DNA of 15,866 bases from an uncultured Bacteroidales bacterium (GCA_937896505.1 CALBNP010000141.1:1-15866), one strand, 5' to 3'. Positions 1-8,153 are shown, counted from the stretch's first letter. The notes: a model not told the origin generated them from the sequence alone. Translations and numbers: made by a program.

Positions 1-52
1 TAAACAATATCAGTAAAACTCCCAAAAAACTGTCAACCTAAATCAGGAAAAG

Positions 53-91
53 TCATCACCTATCACCCATCACCCATCACCCTTCACCTTT
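53..91. repeat. Short tandem heptamer repeat (CATCACC-like)
   Basis: About five imperfect copies of a 7-bp unit resembling CATCACC or TATCACC run head to tail. There are no spacers, so this is a simple-sequence repeat and not a CRISPR. It lies about 145 bp upstream of rnr and outside its predicted promoter. Confidence 0.7.
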
Positions 92-178
92 AACCCATCC
101 CCATTCTTCCAGTGTAAACTAATTTTGCACACTTACTTATCATAAAAAAATAACAACGGCCTAATCGTTTGATTTGTG

Positions 179-186
179 TATTTTTG
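179..186 (+). promoter_or_regulatory. -7 promoter element of rnr (TATTTTTG)
   Basis: TATTTTTG matches the Bacteroidetes primary sigma factor -7 consensus TAnnTTTG. It lies 49 bp before the rnr ATG, giving a predicted A-rich leader of about 43 nt. No clear TTTG -33 element is seen at the usual spacing. Confidence 0.55.
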
Positions 187-235
187 CCGATTGAAATTCA
201 AAAAACCAATAAAACCAATCAAAAATTACTGAATT

Positions 236-2437
236 ATGGCTAAGAAGAAGAGAATTGAGAATAAACTCAGCACTTTTACGAGTGTCATTTTGGGCATTTT
301 TGCCGACGACCCTTTCCGCCCGAAGAACTATAAGCAGGTCTGTAAGGCAATGGGTATCAAGGACCAGGCAGGGAAGGATGTAGTATATAATTTACTCATC
401 GACTTGAAAGACAAAGGCTTGCTCGCTGAAGAACGGCCTTATAGTTATGTGATGAGTGCTGCGGGCTTGGCGCAATTTGGCCCGAAAAAGCAATATGTTG
501 AAGGCACTGTTGAGATGAAATCGACGGGCAAGGCTTATGTGATTCTCGACGATGAAGATGGCGAAGATATTTTCATTGCCTCGAACAATACGGGCAAGGC
601 TTTGCATGGCGACCGCGTGCGTGTGGCGATGTTCCCCAAGCGCGGCAGCAAGAAGCCGGAAGGCGAAATCGTTGAGGTCTTGGAACGCCGTCATGTCGAT
701 TTCGTGGGTGTGCTGAACATTACGCGCGGCTATGTGTTTGTCCGCCCCGATGTGGAGTATATGCCTGTGGATATCTTCATCCCGAAAGGTGAGTTGCATG
801 GTGCCAAAGACGGACAGAAGGTGATTGCTCATCTGGTGGATTGGCCTGACGGTTCGGGCAACCCGTTTGGCGAAATCACGCGCGTGCTGGGCAACCCTGG
901 CGAGAATGATGTGGAGATGGAATCCATCCTTGCTGCGCATGAATATCCGATTGATTTTCCGGAAAATGTGGAAAAAGAAGCTGCAAAGATTCCTGTCAGG
1001 ATTAAGGCAGATGAAATCAAGAAACGTCGCGATTTCCGAGAGGTGTTCACCATCACCATCGACCCGGCTGATGCTAAGGACTTTGACGATGCCATCTCGT
1101 TGCGCAAGTTAGACAACGGCCATTGGGAAGTGGGTGTCCACATCGCCGACGTGTCGCATTATGTCCGACCAGGTTCGGCCATCGACCAAGAGGCTCTCAG
1201 TCGTGGAACCTCGGTTTATCTTGTTGACCGCACCATCCCGATGCTGCCCGAAAAGCTGTGCAACAATGTATGCTCGTTGCGCCCCGACGAGGAAAAGCTG
1301 ACATTCTCGGTAGTCGTCGAAATGGACGACGATGCCAACATTTTCAATCGTTGGATTGGCAAGACCATCATCAAGTCGTGCCGCCGCTACACTTACGAAG
1401 AGGTGCAAGCCATGATTGAAGGAGGCGAAGGCGACTATAAAGATGAGATATTGGTATTCAATAGTTTGGCGACCAAGTTGCGCGAAAAACGCATGGCAGC
1501 CGGCAGCATCAATTTCCACACGGAAGAGGTGAAGTTCATCCTCGACGAAAACAAGAAGCCTATCGACACCTACGTGCGCGAGCAAAACGAATCGCATGAG
1601 TTGATTGAAGACTTCATGCTGATGGCCAACCGCACTGTGGCTGAGACCTTCGGAAAACCCGACAGCAAATGGAAAAACTACACCTTTGTGTATCGTGTCC
1701 ACGACGAGCCGAATCCCGAGAAACTGAACAAGTTCATGCTGCTCATCTCGCGTTTGGGCTACACGATGGACATCAGTTCGCGCAGCAAGCTGGTATCGTC
1801 TTACAACAAGTTGTTTGCCGATGTGGAAGGCAAGGGCGAGAAGAACCTCATCGAATCGGTGGCGGTGCGCACTATGGCCAAGGCCATTTACACTACCGAC
1901 AACATCGGTCACTACGGTTTGGCCTTCGATTACTATACACACTTCACTTCCCCGATTCGCCGTTATCCAGACTTGATGGTGCATCGTCTCATTGAGCGTT
2001 ATCTGATTGAGAACCAAGGCTCAGCCGACAAGAAGGAATACGAGGAAATGTGCTTGCACAGCTCGGAAATGGAAAAGCAAGCCGAAGAGATGGAACGCCA
2101 ATCGGTGAAATACAAGCAGGCCGAATACCTGAAAGACAAGATTGGCCAGGTGTTTGAAGGCTTGGTGTCGGGCGTGAGCAAGTGGGGCTTGTTTGTCGAA
2201 CTGAAGGACAGTAAGTGCGAAGGCTTGGTGCGTTACGAAAACTTGCCTGGCGATTACTATTATCTTGATGAAGACAATTTCCGTGTCATCGGTGAAGACA
2301 CTGGCCATGTTATCCAGTTGGGCGACGAAGTGAGGGTGGTCGTCAAGGCGGTCGATTTGTTCAAGCACAAGATGGATTTCGAGATGCTTCCTGACCTCTC
2401 GATGATGAAACGGAAACCCAAAAATAAACGCCGTTAA
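236..2437 (+). CDS. rnr: Ribonuclease R
   Basis: This 733-aa protein is a 3'-5' exoribonuclease of the RNase II/R (RNB) family, which degrades structured RNA in the cytoplasm. An N-terminal winged-helix region (about residues 10-75) is followed by cold-shock-like OB folds (about 80-230). The RNB catalytic domain carries the metal-binding signature DPADAKDFDD with Asp276, Asp279 (via the DxA spacing), Asp282, Asp284 and Asp285. A C-terminal S1 RNA-binding domain (about 638-718) and a basic lysine/arginine tail complete it. The length and domain order are those of full-length bacterial RNase R. The ATG at 236 follows an A-rich leader and a promoter, with no Shine-Dalgarno site. The gene appears monocistronic, because the next gene has its own promoter. 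Confidence 0.95.
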   Translation: MAKKKRIENKLSTFTSVILGIFADDPFRPKNYKQVCKAMGIKDQAGKDVVYNLLIDLKDKGLLAEERPYSYVMSAAGLAQFGPKKQYVEGTVEMKSTGKAYVILDDEDGEDIFIASNNTGKALHGDRVRVAMFPKRGSKKPEGEIVEVLERRHVDFVGVLNITRGYVFVRPDVEYMPVDIFIPKGELHGAKDGQKVIAHLVDWPDGSGNPFGEITRVLGNPGENDVEMESILAAHEYPIDFPENVEKEAAKIPVRIKADEIKKRRDFREVFTITIDPADAKDFDDAISLRKLDNGHWEVGVHIADVSHYVRPGSAIDQEALSRGTSVYLVDRTIPMLPEKLCNNVCSLRPDEEKLTFSVVVEMDDDANIFNRWIGKTIIKSCRRYTYEEVQAMIEGGEGDYKDEILVFNSLATKLREKRMAAGSINFHTEEVKFILDENKKPIDTYVREQNESHELIEDFMLMANRTVAETFGKPDSKWKNYTFVYRVHDEPNPEKLNKFMLLISRLGYTMDISSRSKLVSSYNKLFADVEGKGEKNLIESVAVRTMAKAIYTTDNIGHYGLAFDYYTHFTSPIRRYPDLMVHRLIERYLIENQGSADKKEYEEMCLHSSEMEKQAEEMERQSVKYKQAEYLKDKIGQVFEGLVSGVSKWGLFVELKDSKCEGLVRYENLPGDYYYLDEDNFRVIGEDTGHVIQLGDEVRVVVKAVDLFKHKMDFEMLPDLSMMKRKPKNKRR

Positions 2438-2452
2438 GACATAATGTCTTAA
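2434..2452. promoter_or_regulatory. 19-bp perfect dyad overlapping the rnr stop
   Basis: TTAAGACAT and ATGTCTTAA flank a single central A, giving a 9-bp perfect inverted repeat that includes the rnr TAA stop. The 1-nt centre makes a stable RNA hairpin smaller than the arms suggest, and no T-run follows. It could be a weak terminator for rnr, or an operator, since it lies just upstream of the next promoter (-7 at 2468). The second copy of the downstream duplication does not conserve it. Confidence 0.4.
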
Positions 2453-2467
2453 TTCAATAAAAATACC

Positions 2468-2475
2468 TATTTTTG
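2468..2475 (+). promoter_or_regulatory. -7 promoter element of first BACON lipoprotein
   Basis: TATTTTTG matches TAnnTTTG and is followed by GCAAATC and an AT-rich leader up to the ATG at 2505. The same element and leader are preserved in the second copy of the duplication, so both paralogues carry their own promoter. Confidence 0.6.
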
Positions 2476-2504
2476 CAAATCATAATTATTCAAAACAATT
2501 CAAT

Positions 2505-3329
2505 ATGAATAATCTACGAAAACTTTTACCAATTCTTCTTCTCGTTTTTGTCGCTATTGCTACAACGAGTTGCAAGAAAGAAAAGATTGAAGTCTCAGAA
2601 TCCAATTTATGGTTTAAAGCCGATGGAGGTACGAAAACCATCGAAGTTGAAGCAACACACGGTTGGAGAATCCAGGAAAACAGCGATTTTGATTGGTTCA
2701 CCGTTACGCCTTCGAGTAGCGGTGAGAGCCGTTCTACAATCACTATCAATGTTGAGCCGTTGGATGCTGCAGCAGAGGGCTATAGGAATGGTCATATTTC
2801 GATTCTTTCGCCAAAGGGCGGTGCCCAAATCGTGGTGCTCATTTCGCAAGGCGAGGTTGAGTTCAGCAGCATCTATAATCTTGTGTTCGGTGTCACGAAA
2901 GAAGAGCAGTGGAATACTGACTATTTTGGCCTAATGATTGAAGACAGCTATAAGTGCTTCGAATTCGATCCTTACGACACCACTACGGGCTTCTGGATGT
3001 ATTTCTTTGAGGATAGTACTGGCGTTCAGGTAGATAGGTATCGCTTTGACACGACAGTGTATTTCAGGTTTTACTATACATATGACATTGCTACTAGAAA
3101 ACTCGAATGTAGTTTCCAACTTGAAGATGGGACCATTGAATACTATAATCCAACCATTATTACTGCTACTCCAGAGTTTTTCCGTTTCGAACATGAATAT
3201 AAGCCCAACTACTGGGAACGTTCCGACATGAAGAAAATCGGTACTATTGACCCAGCCAAGAAGGCTGCATTGCTTAACCGTGCCGTGAAGAAACGTAAGG
3301 AAGCAGGCCCAGTGTTCCCTATCAAGTAA
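2505..3329 (+). CDS. BACON-domain lipoprotein, copy 1
   Basis: This 274-aa protein has a lipoprotein signal peptide with a lipobox ending IATTSC (lipidated Cys23), so it should be an envelope lipoprotein. The residues after the Cys are KKEK, with no strong run of acidic residues of the kind associated with surface export, so its facing is uncertain. Residues about 31-116 match the BACON fold, an Ig-like beta-sandwich common in Bacteroidetes envelope proteins and thought to bind carbohydrate or mucin. The remaining ~155 aa are rich in aromatic and acidic residues and match no family I recognise. The last ~50 residues (WERSDMKKIGTIDPAKKA to the end) are almost invariant with copy 2. The gene has its own promoter. 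Function is unknown. Confidence 0.85.
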   Translation: MNNLRKLLPILLLVFVAIATTSCKKEKIEVSESNLWFKADGGTKTIEVEATHGWRIQENSDFDWFTVTPSSSGESRSTITINVEPLDAAAEGYRNGHISILSPKGGAQIVVLISQGEVEFSSIYNLVFGVTKEEQWNTDYFGLMIEDSYKCFEFDPYDTTTGFWMYFFEDSTGVQVDRYRFDTTVYFRFYYTYDIATRKLECSFQLEDGTIEYYNPTIITATPEFFRFEHEYKPNYWERSDMKKIGTIDPAKKAALLNRAVKKRKEAGPVFPIK

Positions 3330-3368
3330 TCGTTTTTAGAATAAACGACTTAATTCAATAAAAATACC

Positions 3369-3376
3369 TATTTTTG
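3369..3376 (+). promoter_or_regulatory. -7 promoter element of second BACON lipoprotein
   Basis: TATTTTTG in the duplicated leader, at the same distance from the start codon (ATG at 3406) as in the first copy. It probably also drives the membrane-protein gene that follows 18 nt after this lipoprotein. Confidence 0.6.
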
Positions 3377-3405
3377 CAAATCATAATTAATCAAAACAAT
3401 TCAAT

Positions 3406-4230
3406 ATGAATAATCTACGAAAACTTTTACCGGTTCTTCTTCTCGCTTTTGTCGCTTTTGCCGCATCGAGTTGCAAGAAAGACAAGATTGAAGTCTCACA
3501 GCATAATTTGTGGTTTGAAGCTGATGGAGGCTCGCAAACCATCGAAGTTACTGCCACATACGGTTGGAGAATCCAGGAAAACAGCGATTTTGATTGGTTC
3601 ACCGTTACGCCCACGAGTAGTGATGAGAACCATTCCACAATCACTATCAATGTTGAGCCGCTAGATGCTGAAGCAGAAGGTTATAGGAATGGTCATATTT
3701 CGATTCTTTCGCCAAAGGGCGGTGCCCAAATCGTGGTGCTCATTTCGCAAGGCGAGGTTGAGTTCAGCAGCATCTATAATCTTGTGTTTGGTGTCACGAA
3801 AGAAGAACAATGGAATACTGACTATTTTGGCCTAATGATTGAAGACAGCTATAAGTGCGTCGAATTCGATCCTTACGACTCTACTACGGGCTTCTGGATG
3901 TATTTCTTTGAAAATAACAAAGGTGTGCAGGTTGACAGATATAATCAAGACTCGGCTGTATATTATGCTTTTGACTATATCTACAATAAAGAAGACCGTA
4001 AACTTGATATCACTTTCGAACTTGTTGATGGGTCGCACGAGTCGTATAGCCCAACGGTGATTACTGCTACTCCAGATCTTTTCCGCTTCGAGCATGAGTA
4101 TAAGCCCAACTTCTGGGAGCGTTCCGACATGAAGAAAATCGGTACCATTGACCCAGCCAAGAAGGCTACTATGTTGAACCGTGCCGTGAAGAAACGTAAG
4201 GAAGCTGGTCCGGTGTTCCAGATCAAGTAA
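3406..4230 (+). CDS. BACON-domain lipoprotein, copy 2
   Basis: This 274-aa paralogue has exactly the same length as the upstream copy. It has the signal peptide with lipobox FAASSC, the BACON domain (about residues 31-116) and the same unassigned C-terminal domain. The BACON core and the C-terminal tail are nearly identical to copy 1. Residues about 165-225 differ strongly, yet both reading frames stay open, which suggests both genes are functional and diverging in one segment. The stop lies 18 nt before the ATG of the membrane-protein gene with no terminator between, so the two are probably co-transcribed. The ligand of either lipoprotein cannot be told from sequence. Confidence 0.85.
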   Translation: MNNLRKLLPVLLLAFVAFAASSCKKDKIEVSQHNLWFEADGGSQTIEVTATYGWRIQENSDFDWFTVTPTSSDENHSTITINVEPLDAEAEGYRNGHISILSPKGGAQIVVLISQGEVEFSSIYNLVFGVTKEEQWNTDYFGLMIEDSYKCVEFDPYDSTTGFWMYFFENNKGVQVDRYNQDSAVYYAFDYIYNKEDRKLDITFELVDGSHESYSPTVITATPDLFRFEHEYKPNFWERSDMKKIGTIDPAKKATMLNRAVKKRKEAGPVFQIK

Positions 4231-4248
4231 TCATTCTTGAAATTAGAG

Positions 4249-5658
4249 ATGGAGCAGAAAAGCTTTCGCGTCATCCCTATATTGGGCATTGGAATCTATC
4301 TCATTTCGCTGTTAATTATCGACTTGGTCTTCAGAGGCCATGCAATGGAACCGATTTTCCAGCTGTGGGGTGTTGGCGAGGTGCTTTTCTTCTTCGTTCT
4401 CACGTGGCTGTTCTATCAGCGATGGAAAGATGACGACCCGAAACGCTTTTGGCGAAAGGTTTTCTTTACGGCATTGGGGCTTAGGGTCTTGTATGCTTTC
4501 CTGACTTGCTACTATTTCTATTATCAGACAGGGCTCCCGTTCGAATATGGTGCTGCCGATAGCCTAAACTATCATAAAAAAGCAGTGTATCTATCACACG
4601 CTGTCCGGGCAGGATATTTTAGTTATCCGTTTAGGTATCTGTTTGCCAATACTATGGGCTTTTCGGATTCAGGCTACACCCTTTGGCTTACCTTGCTGTA
4701 TTCAATATTTGGCCCCAATGTGCTCGTTCCGCGTTTGCTCAAGGCACTTATGAGTGCCTATATGTGCATCGCCATCTATAAGCTCACATCGCGCACATTT
4801 GATGAGAAGACGGGCCGTTTGGCTGCCGTGATGAGTGTTTTCATGCCTATCTTCATCCAAATCGCTGGGCTGCATCTCAAGGAGTGCGAACTGATTTTCC
4901 TCTCCGTCATGGCCTTGGAGCGTATGGATTATCTTATTCGAAGCAAGAAATACACTTTCTGGAATGTCTTTTTCCCGATTCTTCTCGTTGCCTTGACCTT
5001 CGGTTTCCGGACGATTACGGGGATGTGCCTCATCTTTGCCTTCTTGGTGTTCATTGTGCTTTCAACCAAAGACTTGGTTCCGATAAAGAGCAAGATTATC
5101 GTTGTTTCTGCCGTTGTGGTATTGTTTTTCGTCTTCCTTTTCACCCCGATTGGATATGAGATGAGATTCATCAATAAACTGAAATTCACCGATATTGATT
5201 ATCAGAGCGAAAAGTTCGAAAAAATGGGCATGGAACATGCTGAGTTGGCAAAGAACATTTATGTGGCACCAGCCGCCTTTGTGATGCCGGTTGCTTCGAT
5301 GGTGGATGTTTCCAATGGCAACCAGAAGATGCTGAATGGCAGTGTCTATGTGAAGAACTTCATCGCATTCTTTGCCATGTTGGCCATAGTGATAGCTTTT
5401 CGTGAACGCAAATGGCGTAATTTTAGTCTCATTGGGGCTTACGAACTCAGCTATCTTGCCATCATCATGTTTTCTTTTGCCTTTAATTCGGAGCGCTATC
5501 ACGAACCTGCTATCCCTATGATGATAGTGATGGCAGCCTATGCTGTCACTCGTATTCAAAAGAAAGACAGGAAGTTCTTCTACATATATTGTGGTTTGTT
5601 GCTAGTCGCATTGGTGGGTTGGAACTGGATGAAATTGTCGGCGCGAGGATTAATTTGA
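4249..5658 (+). CDS. Polytopic GT-C-like membrane protein
   Basis: This 469-aa hydrophobic protein has roughly ten to twelve predicted membrane segments. The general plan is that of GT-C glycosyltransferases of the PMT/ArnT (GT39) type, which transfer sugars from lipid-linked donors on the outer face of the inner membrane. A large loop follows the first segments and carries an acidic residue in ADSLNYHKKA (Asp104), where GT-C enzymes keep their catalytic acid. A segment FGPNVLVPRLLKALMSAY resembles the family's second conserved region. The assignment rests on topology and this loop, so a membrane protein of another class is possible. I chose ATG 4249 over an in-frame TTG at 4237. It probably shares a transcript with the lipoprotein before it. 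Confidence 0.6.
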   Translation: MEQKSFRVIPILGIGIYLISLLIIDLVFRGHAMEPIFQLWGVGEVLFFFVLTWLFYQRWKDDDPKRFWRKVFFTALGLRVLYAFLTCYYFYYQTGLPFEYGAADSLNYHKKAVYLSHAVRAGYFSYPFRYLFANTMGFSDSGYTLWLTLLYSIFGPNVLVPRLLKALMSAYMCIAIYKLTSRTFDEKTGRLAAVMSVFMPIFIQIAGLHLKECELIFLSVMALERMDYLIRSKKYTFWNVFFPILLVALTFGFRTITGMCLIFAFLVFIVLSTKDLVPIKSKIIVVSAVVVLFFVFLFTPIGYEMRFINKLKFTDIDYQSEKFEKMGMEHAELAKNIYVAPAAFVMPVASMVDVSNGNQKMLNGSVYVKNFIAFFAMLAIVIAFRERKWRNFSLIGAYELSYLAIIMFSFAFNSERYHEPAIPMMIVMAAYAVTRIQKKDRKFFYIYCGLLLVALVGWNWMKLSARGLI

Positions 5659-5676
5659 AAAAATTTCTCCAAAAGG

Positions 5677-5706
5677 CTTGCGGCATTCAAAAAAGATGTA
5701 TCTTTG
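5677..5706 (+). promoter_or_regulatory. Promoter of tRNA-Cys
   Basis: CTTG at 5677-5680, an 18-bp spacer and TATCTTTG at 5699-5706 fit the Bacteroidetes -33/-7 pattern. Transcription would begin a few bases before the tRNA at 5719. The same CTTG-N18-TATCTTTG arrangement occurs at the toxin-antitoxin promoter. Confidence 0.65.
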
Positions 5707-5718
5707 CAGTCGCAATAG

Positions 5719-5789
5719 GGTACCTTGCCCGAGTGGTTAGGGACCGGTCTGCAAAACCGGGGACAGCGGTTCGAATCTGCTAGGTACCT
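5719..5789 (+). tRNA. tRNA-Cys (GCA)
   Basis: A complete 71-nt cloverleaf can be folded. The acceptor stem GGTACCT pairs with AGGTACC, the anticodon stem is CCGGT/ACCGG with loop CTGCAAA (anticodon GCA), and the T stem is AGCGG/CTGCT with loop TTCGAAT. The discriminator base is U, the cysteine identity base. The CCA end is not encoded. Confidence 0.95.
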
Positions 5790-5794
5790 CATCA

Positions 5795-5822
5795 AGCTCG
5801 CTGAGAATCAGCGGGCTTTTTT
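5795..5822 (+). terminator. Intrinsic terminator of tRNA-Cys
   Basis: AGCTCGCTGA and TCAGCGGGCT form a ten-base-pair stem (one G-U) around a GAA loop, followed by six T residues. It lies directly after the tRNA. Confidence 0.85.
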
Positions 5823-5843
5823 GTTATCACATGAATCATGGAA

Positions 5844-5879
5844 ATAAAAAAATGGGGCTGACCAAATGGCCAACCCCAT
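5844..5879 (-). terminator. Intrinsic terminator of dpp7
   Basis: On the minus strand a stem with ATGGGG/CCCCAT arms, extended inwards with mismatches around an ATTT loop, is followed by a run of seven T residues. It lies 22 bp beyond the dpp7 stop. Confidence 0.8.
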
Positions 5880-5900
5880 GATGTTTTATTCCGGATGGAA

Positions 5901-8120
5901 TCAGATTTGCTCTTCTTCAACGCGGATAGGCTGTGGTTCAGCCTTGCGGATGTCGAGTTCGTCGATGAGGCGGGTAGCGCCAGCATACTTGTCGATGATG
6001 AACAGCACGTAGCGGATATCGACGTTGATGGTGCGTTGGAGTTTAGGCTCGAAGTTGACGTCGCCGCTCATGGCTTCCCAGTTGCCGTCGAAGGCCAGAC
6101 CGAGGAGTTCGCCCTTGGCGTTCATGATTGGGCTGCCCGAGTTACCACCAGTGATGTCGTTGGTCGAGAGGAAGCACACGATGAGTTCGCCATTGTCGTC
6201 GGCATATTGGCCGAAGTCTTTCTTTTCGATGAGGTCGATGAGGCGCTTTGGAGCGTCAAATTCGTAGTCGCCAGGGACATACTTTTGGAGGATGCCGTTG
6301 GCGGTGCAGACGTAATCATAATGGACTGCATCGGCTGGTTGATAGTCCTGAACCGAACCATAGCTCATACGCATGGTTGAGTTGGCATCTGGATAGAGGC
6401 TCTTGCCAGGTTGTGTGGCAGCGTAGTATTCGCGCAGACCTTTCACGAAGATGTGGTCATTTTCGCTGACGGTAGTCATGGCTTGGCGATAGGCTGGAAT
6501 GCCGCTCATGATGACTTCCATCATTGAGGTGTTCATGATGTAAGCGTAGTCCTTTTCAATCTTCTTGGCTTTTGGCTTTTCGATGAAGGCCTTGATGCTT
6601 TCTGGGGTAGCGAAGATGGAGTTGGCATAGACTTCTTCGGTGAAGGCGTCGATGTCGCCCTTGAATTTCTTGTCGATGATGTTGAAGATTTCAGGCAGTT
6701 CGTCGGCGTTGAAGGCATTGCGATAGGTCTTCAGCATTTCGGCGAAGGTCTTCTTTTCCACTTGTGGGTCAACCTCGGCAAACAGTTCGTCAACATCGAT
6801 TTGTTGCATCATGGTCAAAGCCACGGCTTCGGCGTCCTTGTCCTTATCTTGAACGGCTTGGTAATAAGCACTGAACAATGAAGCGCGGCCAGCGGCACCG
6901 ATGCCAGAAATGAAGTTTGGATAATACACATATTTGGCAACTTGGTTGAGTTGCTCGTAAGCGTCTTTGAGGTTAGGCAGAGCCTTGGCATATTCGGCTT
7001 GGCGCTTGGCATCGCTGTTGACCCAGTTAGTGAAGTCGTTTTCGAGGGCGACTTTGGTTTCGCTCACCTTGTTCTTGCGGAGCATGGTGCATTGTCCGAT
7101 GAAGTTCTTCCAGGTGTTGGCGAGGCCAGCGTGGTTGTCGGCATACATCAGGTTGATGTGTTCGTCAGCTTTCATGTATTCTTCCATCACTTCGAGTTGC
7201 TTGCCGAAGATGTCGATGATGAGAGGGTAGAAGGTCTCAGCGTTGTAGTCGATGCCATAACTCGACATGTAGCGTTCGGTTGAGCCAGGGAAACCCCAGA
7301 TCATGGTGAAGTCGTCTTGCTTCACACCATCGAGGCTGACAGGAAGGTGATGCTTAGGAGTCAACGGCACATTGTCCTTCGAGTAGGCGGCTGGGTTGCC
7401 GTCCTTGTCGGCATACACGCGGAAGATGCTGAAGTCGCCCGTGTGGCGAGGCCACATCCAGTTGTCGGTGTCGCCGCCAAACTTACCGATGCTCGAGTTG
7501 GCCACGCCAACCAGACGGACGTCGGTATAGACTTGATAGACGAACATATAATATTCGTTGCCTTCGAAGAAGCCCTTCACGACGGGGTTGTATTTTCCGC
7601 CTTCCGAAGCAGCTGCTTCAATTTCCTTGGCCTTGGCGCTGATGGCGCTTTGGCGGTCTTGGAAGTCCATGTCGTCGGTAACGACGCTGAGCACTTCCTT
7701 GGTGACGTCTTCCATGCGGATGAGGAACGATGCTGTCATGTCGGCAGCTGGAAGTTCTTCCGAATAGTCTTTTGCCCAGAAACCGTCGCGGAGGTAATCG
7801 TGTTCATCGGAGCTGAGCTTTTGGATGGAACCGTAGCCGCAGTGGTGGTTGGTGAACAGCAGGCCATGTTCCGAAACGATTTCGCCTGTGCAGAAGAAAC
7901 CGCGTGGCATAGGGCTGTCGCCCAAACCCACGATGGCGTCTTTCAGGCTGTTGTGGTTGATGCTGTAGAGTTCTTCTGGGGTCAGTTGCAGACCCATCTT
8001 TTGCATGTCAACATAGTTGAGGCGTTCCACGAACATTGGAAGCCACATGCCTTCGTCGGCACGAACCTTGCCCACCATGACTAAGAGGGCAAGCATGAAA
8101 ATACCAAATACTTTTTTCAT
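5901..8120 (-). CDS. dpp7: S46 dipeptidyl-peptidase, DPP7 type
   Basis: This 739-aa secreted serine peptidase of family S46 removes dipeptides from peptide N-termini in the periplasm, feeding amino-acid catabolism. A signal peptide ends near Ala21. The chymotrypsin-like triad is visible: His in TNHHC (His92/93), Asp228 in TGDFS and Ser661 in GGNSGSP. The residue 18 positions after the serine is Gly679, in AFDGNWE. In the characterised Porphyromonas enzymes this position is Gly in DPP7 (hydrophobic/aliphatic P1) and Arg in DPP11 (Asp/Glu P1), so DPP7-like specificity is inferred. The large helical insert between the catalytic halves is present. It starts 33 nt after rlmN ends with no terminator between, so the two may share a transcript. 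Confidence 0.93.
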   Translation of the reverse strand: MKKVFGIFMLALLVMVGKVRADEGMWLPMFVERLNYVDMQKMGLQLTPEELYSINHNSLKDAIVGLGDSPMPRGFFCTGEIVSEHGLLFTNHHCGYGSIQKLSSDEHDYLRDGFWAKDYSEELPAADMTASFLIRMEDVTKEVLSVVTDDMDFQDRQSAISAKAKEIEAAASEGGKYNPVVKGFFEGNEYYMFVYQVYTDVRLVGVANSSIGKFGGDTDNWMWPRHTGDFSIFRVYADKDGNPAAYSKDNVPLTPKHHLPVSLDGVKQDDFTMIWGFPGSTERYMSSYGIDYNAETFYPLIIDIFGKQLEVMEEYMKADEHINLMYADNHAGLANTWKNFIGQCTMLRKNKVSETKVALENDFTNWVNSDAKRQAEYAKALPNLKDAYEQLNQVAKYVYYPNFISGIGAAGRASLFSAYYQAVQDKDKDAEAVALTMMQQIDVDELFAEVDPQVEKKTFAEMLKTYRNAFNADELPEIFNIIDKKFKGDIDAFTEEVYANSIFATPESIKAFIEKPKAKKIEKDYAYIMNTSMMEVIMSGIPAYRQAMTTVSENDHIFVKGLREYYAATQPGKSLYPDANSTMRMSYGSVQDYQPADAVHYDYVCTANGILQKYVPGDYEFDAPKRLIDLIEKKDFGQYADDNGELIVCFLSTNDITGGNSGSPIMNAKGELLGLAFDGNWEAMSGDVNFEPKLQRTINVDIRYVLFIIDKYAGATRLIDELDIRKAEPQPIRVEEEQI

Positions 8121-8153
8121 TGATTTAATTTATTGATTAATAGATATTTTTAA

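Larger units (their letters stand above)
1..235. other. Intergenic leader upstream of rnr
   Basis: No convincing coding region is visible here. The stretch is AT-rich except for a C-rich block of heptamer repeats at about 53-91. A Bacteroidetes-type -7 element lies near the right end. The neighbouring upstream gene lies outside the window. Confidence 0.6.
2448..3329 (+). repeat. Tandem duplication, copy 1
   Basis: Copy 1 of a direct duplication with a period of 901 bp. It contains the promoter, leader and whole coding region of the first BACON lipoprotein. Similarity to copy 2 begins at CTTAATTCAATAAAAATACC and ends just after the stop codon. Confidence 0.85.
3349..4230 (+). repeat. Tandem duplication, copy 2
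   Basis: Copy 2 of the 901-bp-period duplication. Identity with copy 1 is patchy. There is a 108-bp block with no differences (2780-2887 in copy 1), near-identity for about 100 bp beyond it, strong divergence at about 3910-4080, then high identity again to the end. Confidence 0.85.

Noticed and set aside
53..91. Possible CRISPR repeats
   Set aside because: Units are 7 bp, contiguous and without spacers; no cas genes are near.
1109..2017. Minus-strand open frame of 302 codons opposite rnr
   Set aside because: Antisense to the RNB catalytic domain; its length follows from codon bias of the real gene.
4237..4248. TTG start for the GT-C-like protein
   Set aside because: An ATG four codons downstream leaves the first membrane segment intact and is the more usual start.
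7317..8084. Plus-strand open frame of 255 codons opposite dpp7
   Set aside because: Antisense to conserved S46 motifs, with no start signal or recognisable domain.
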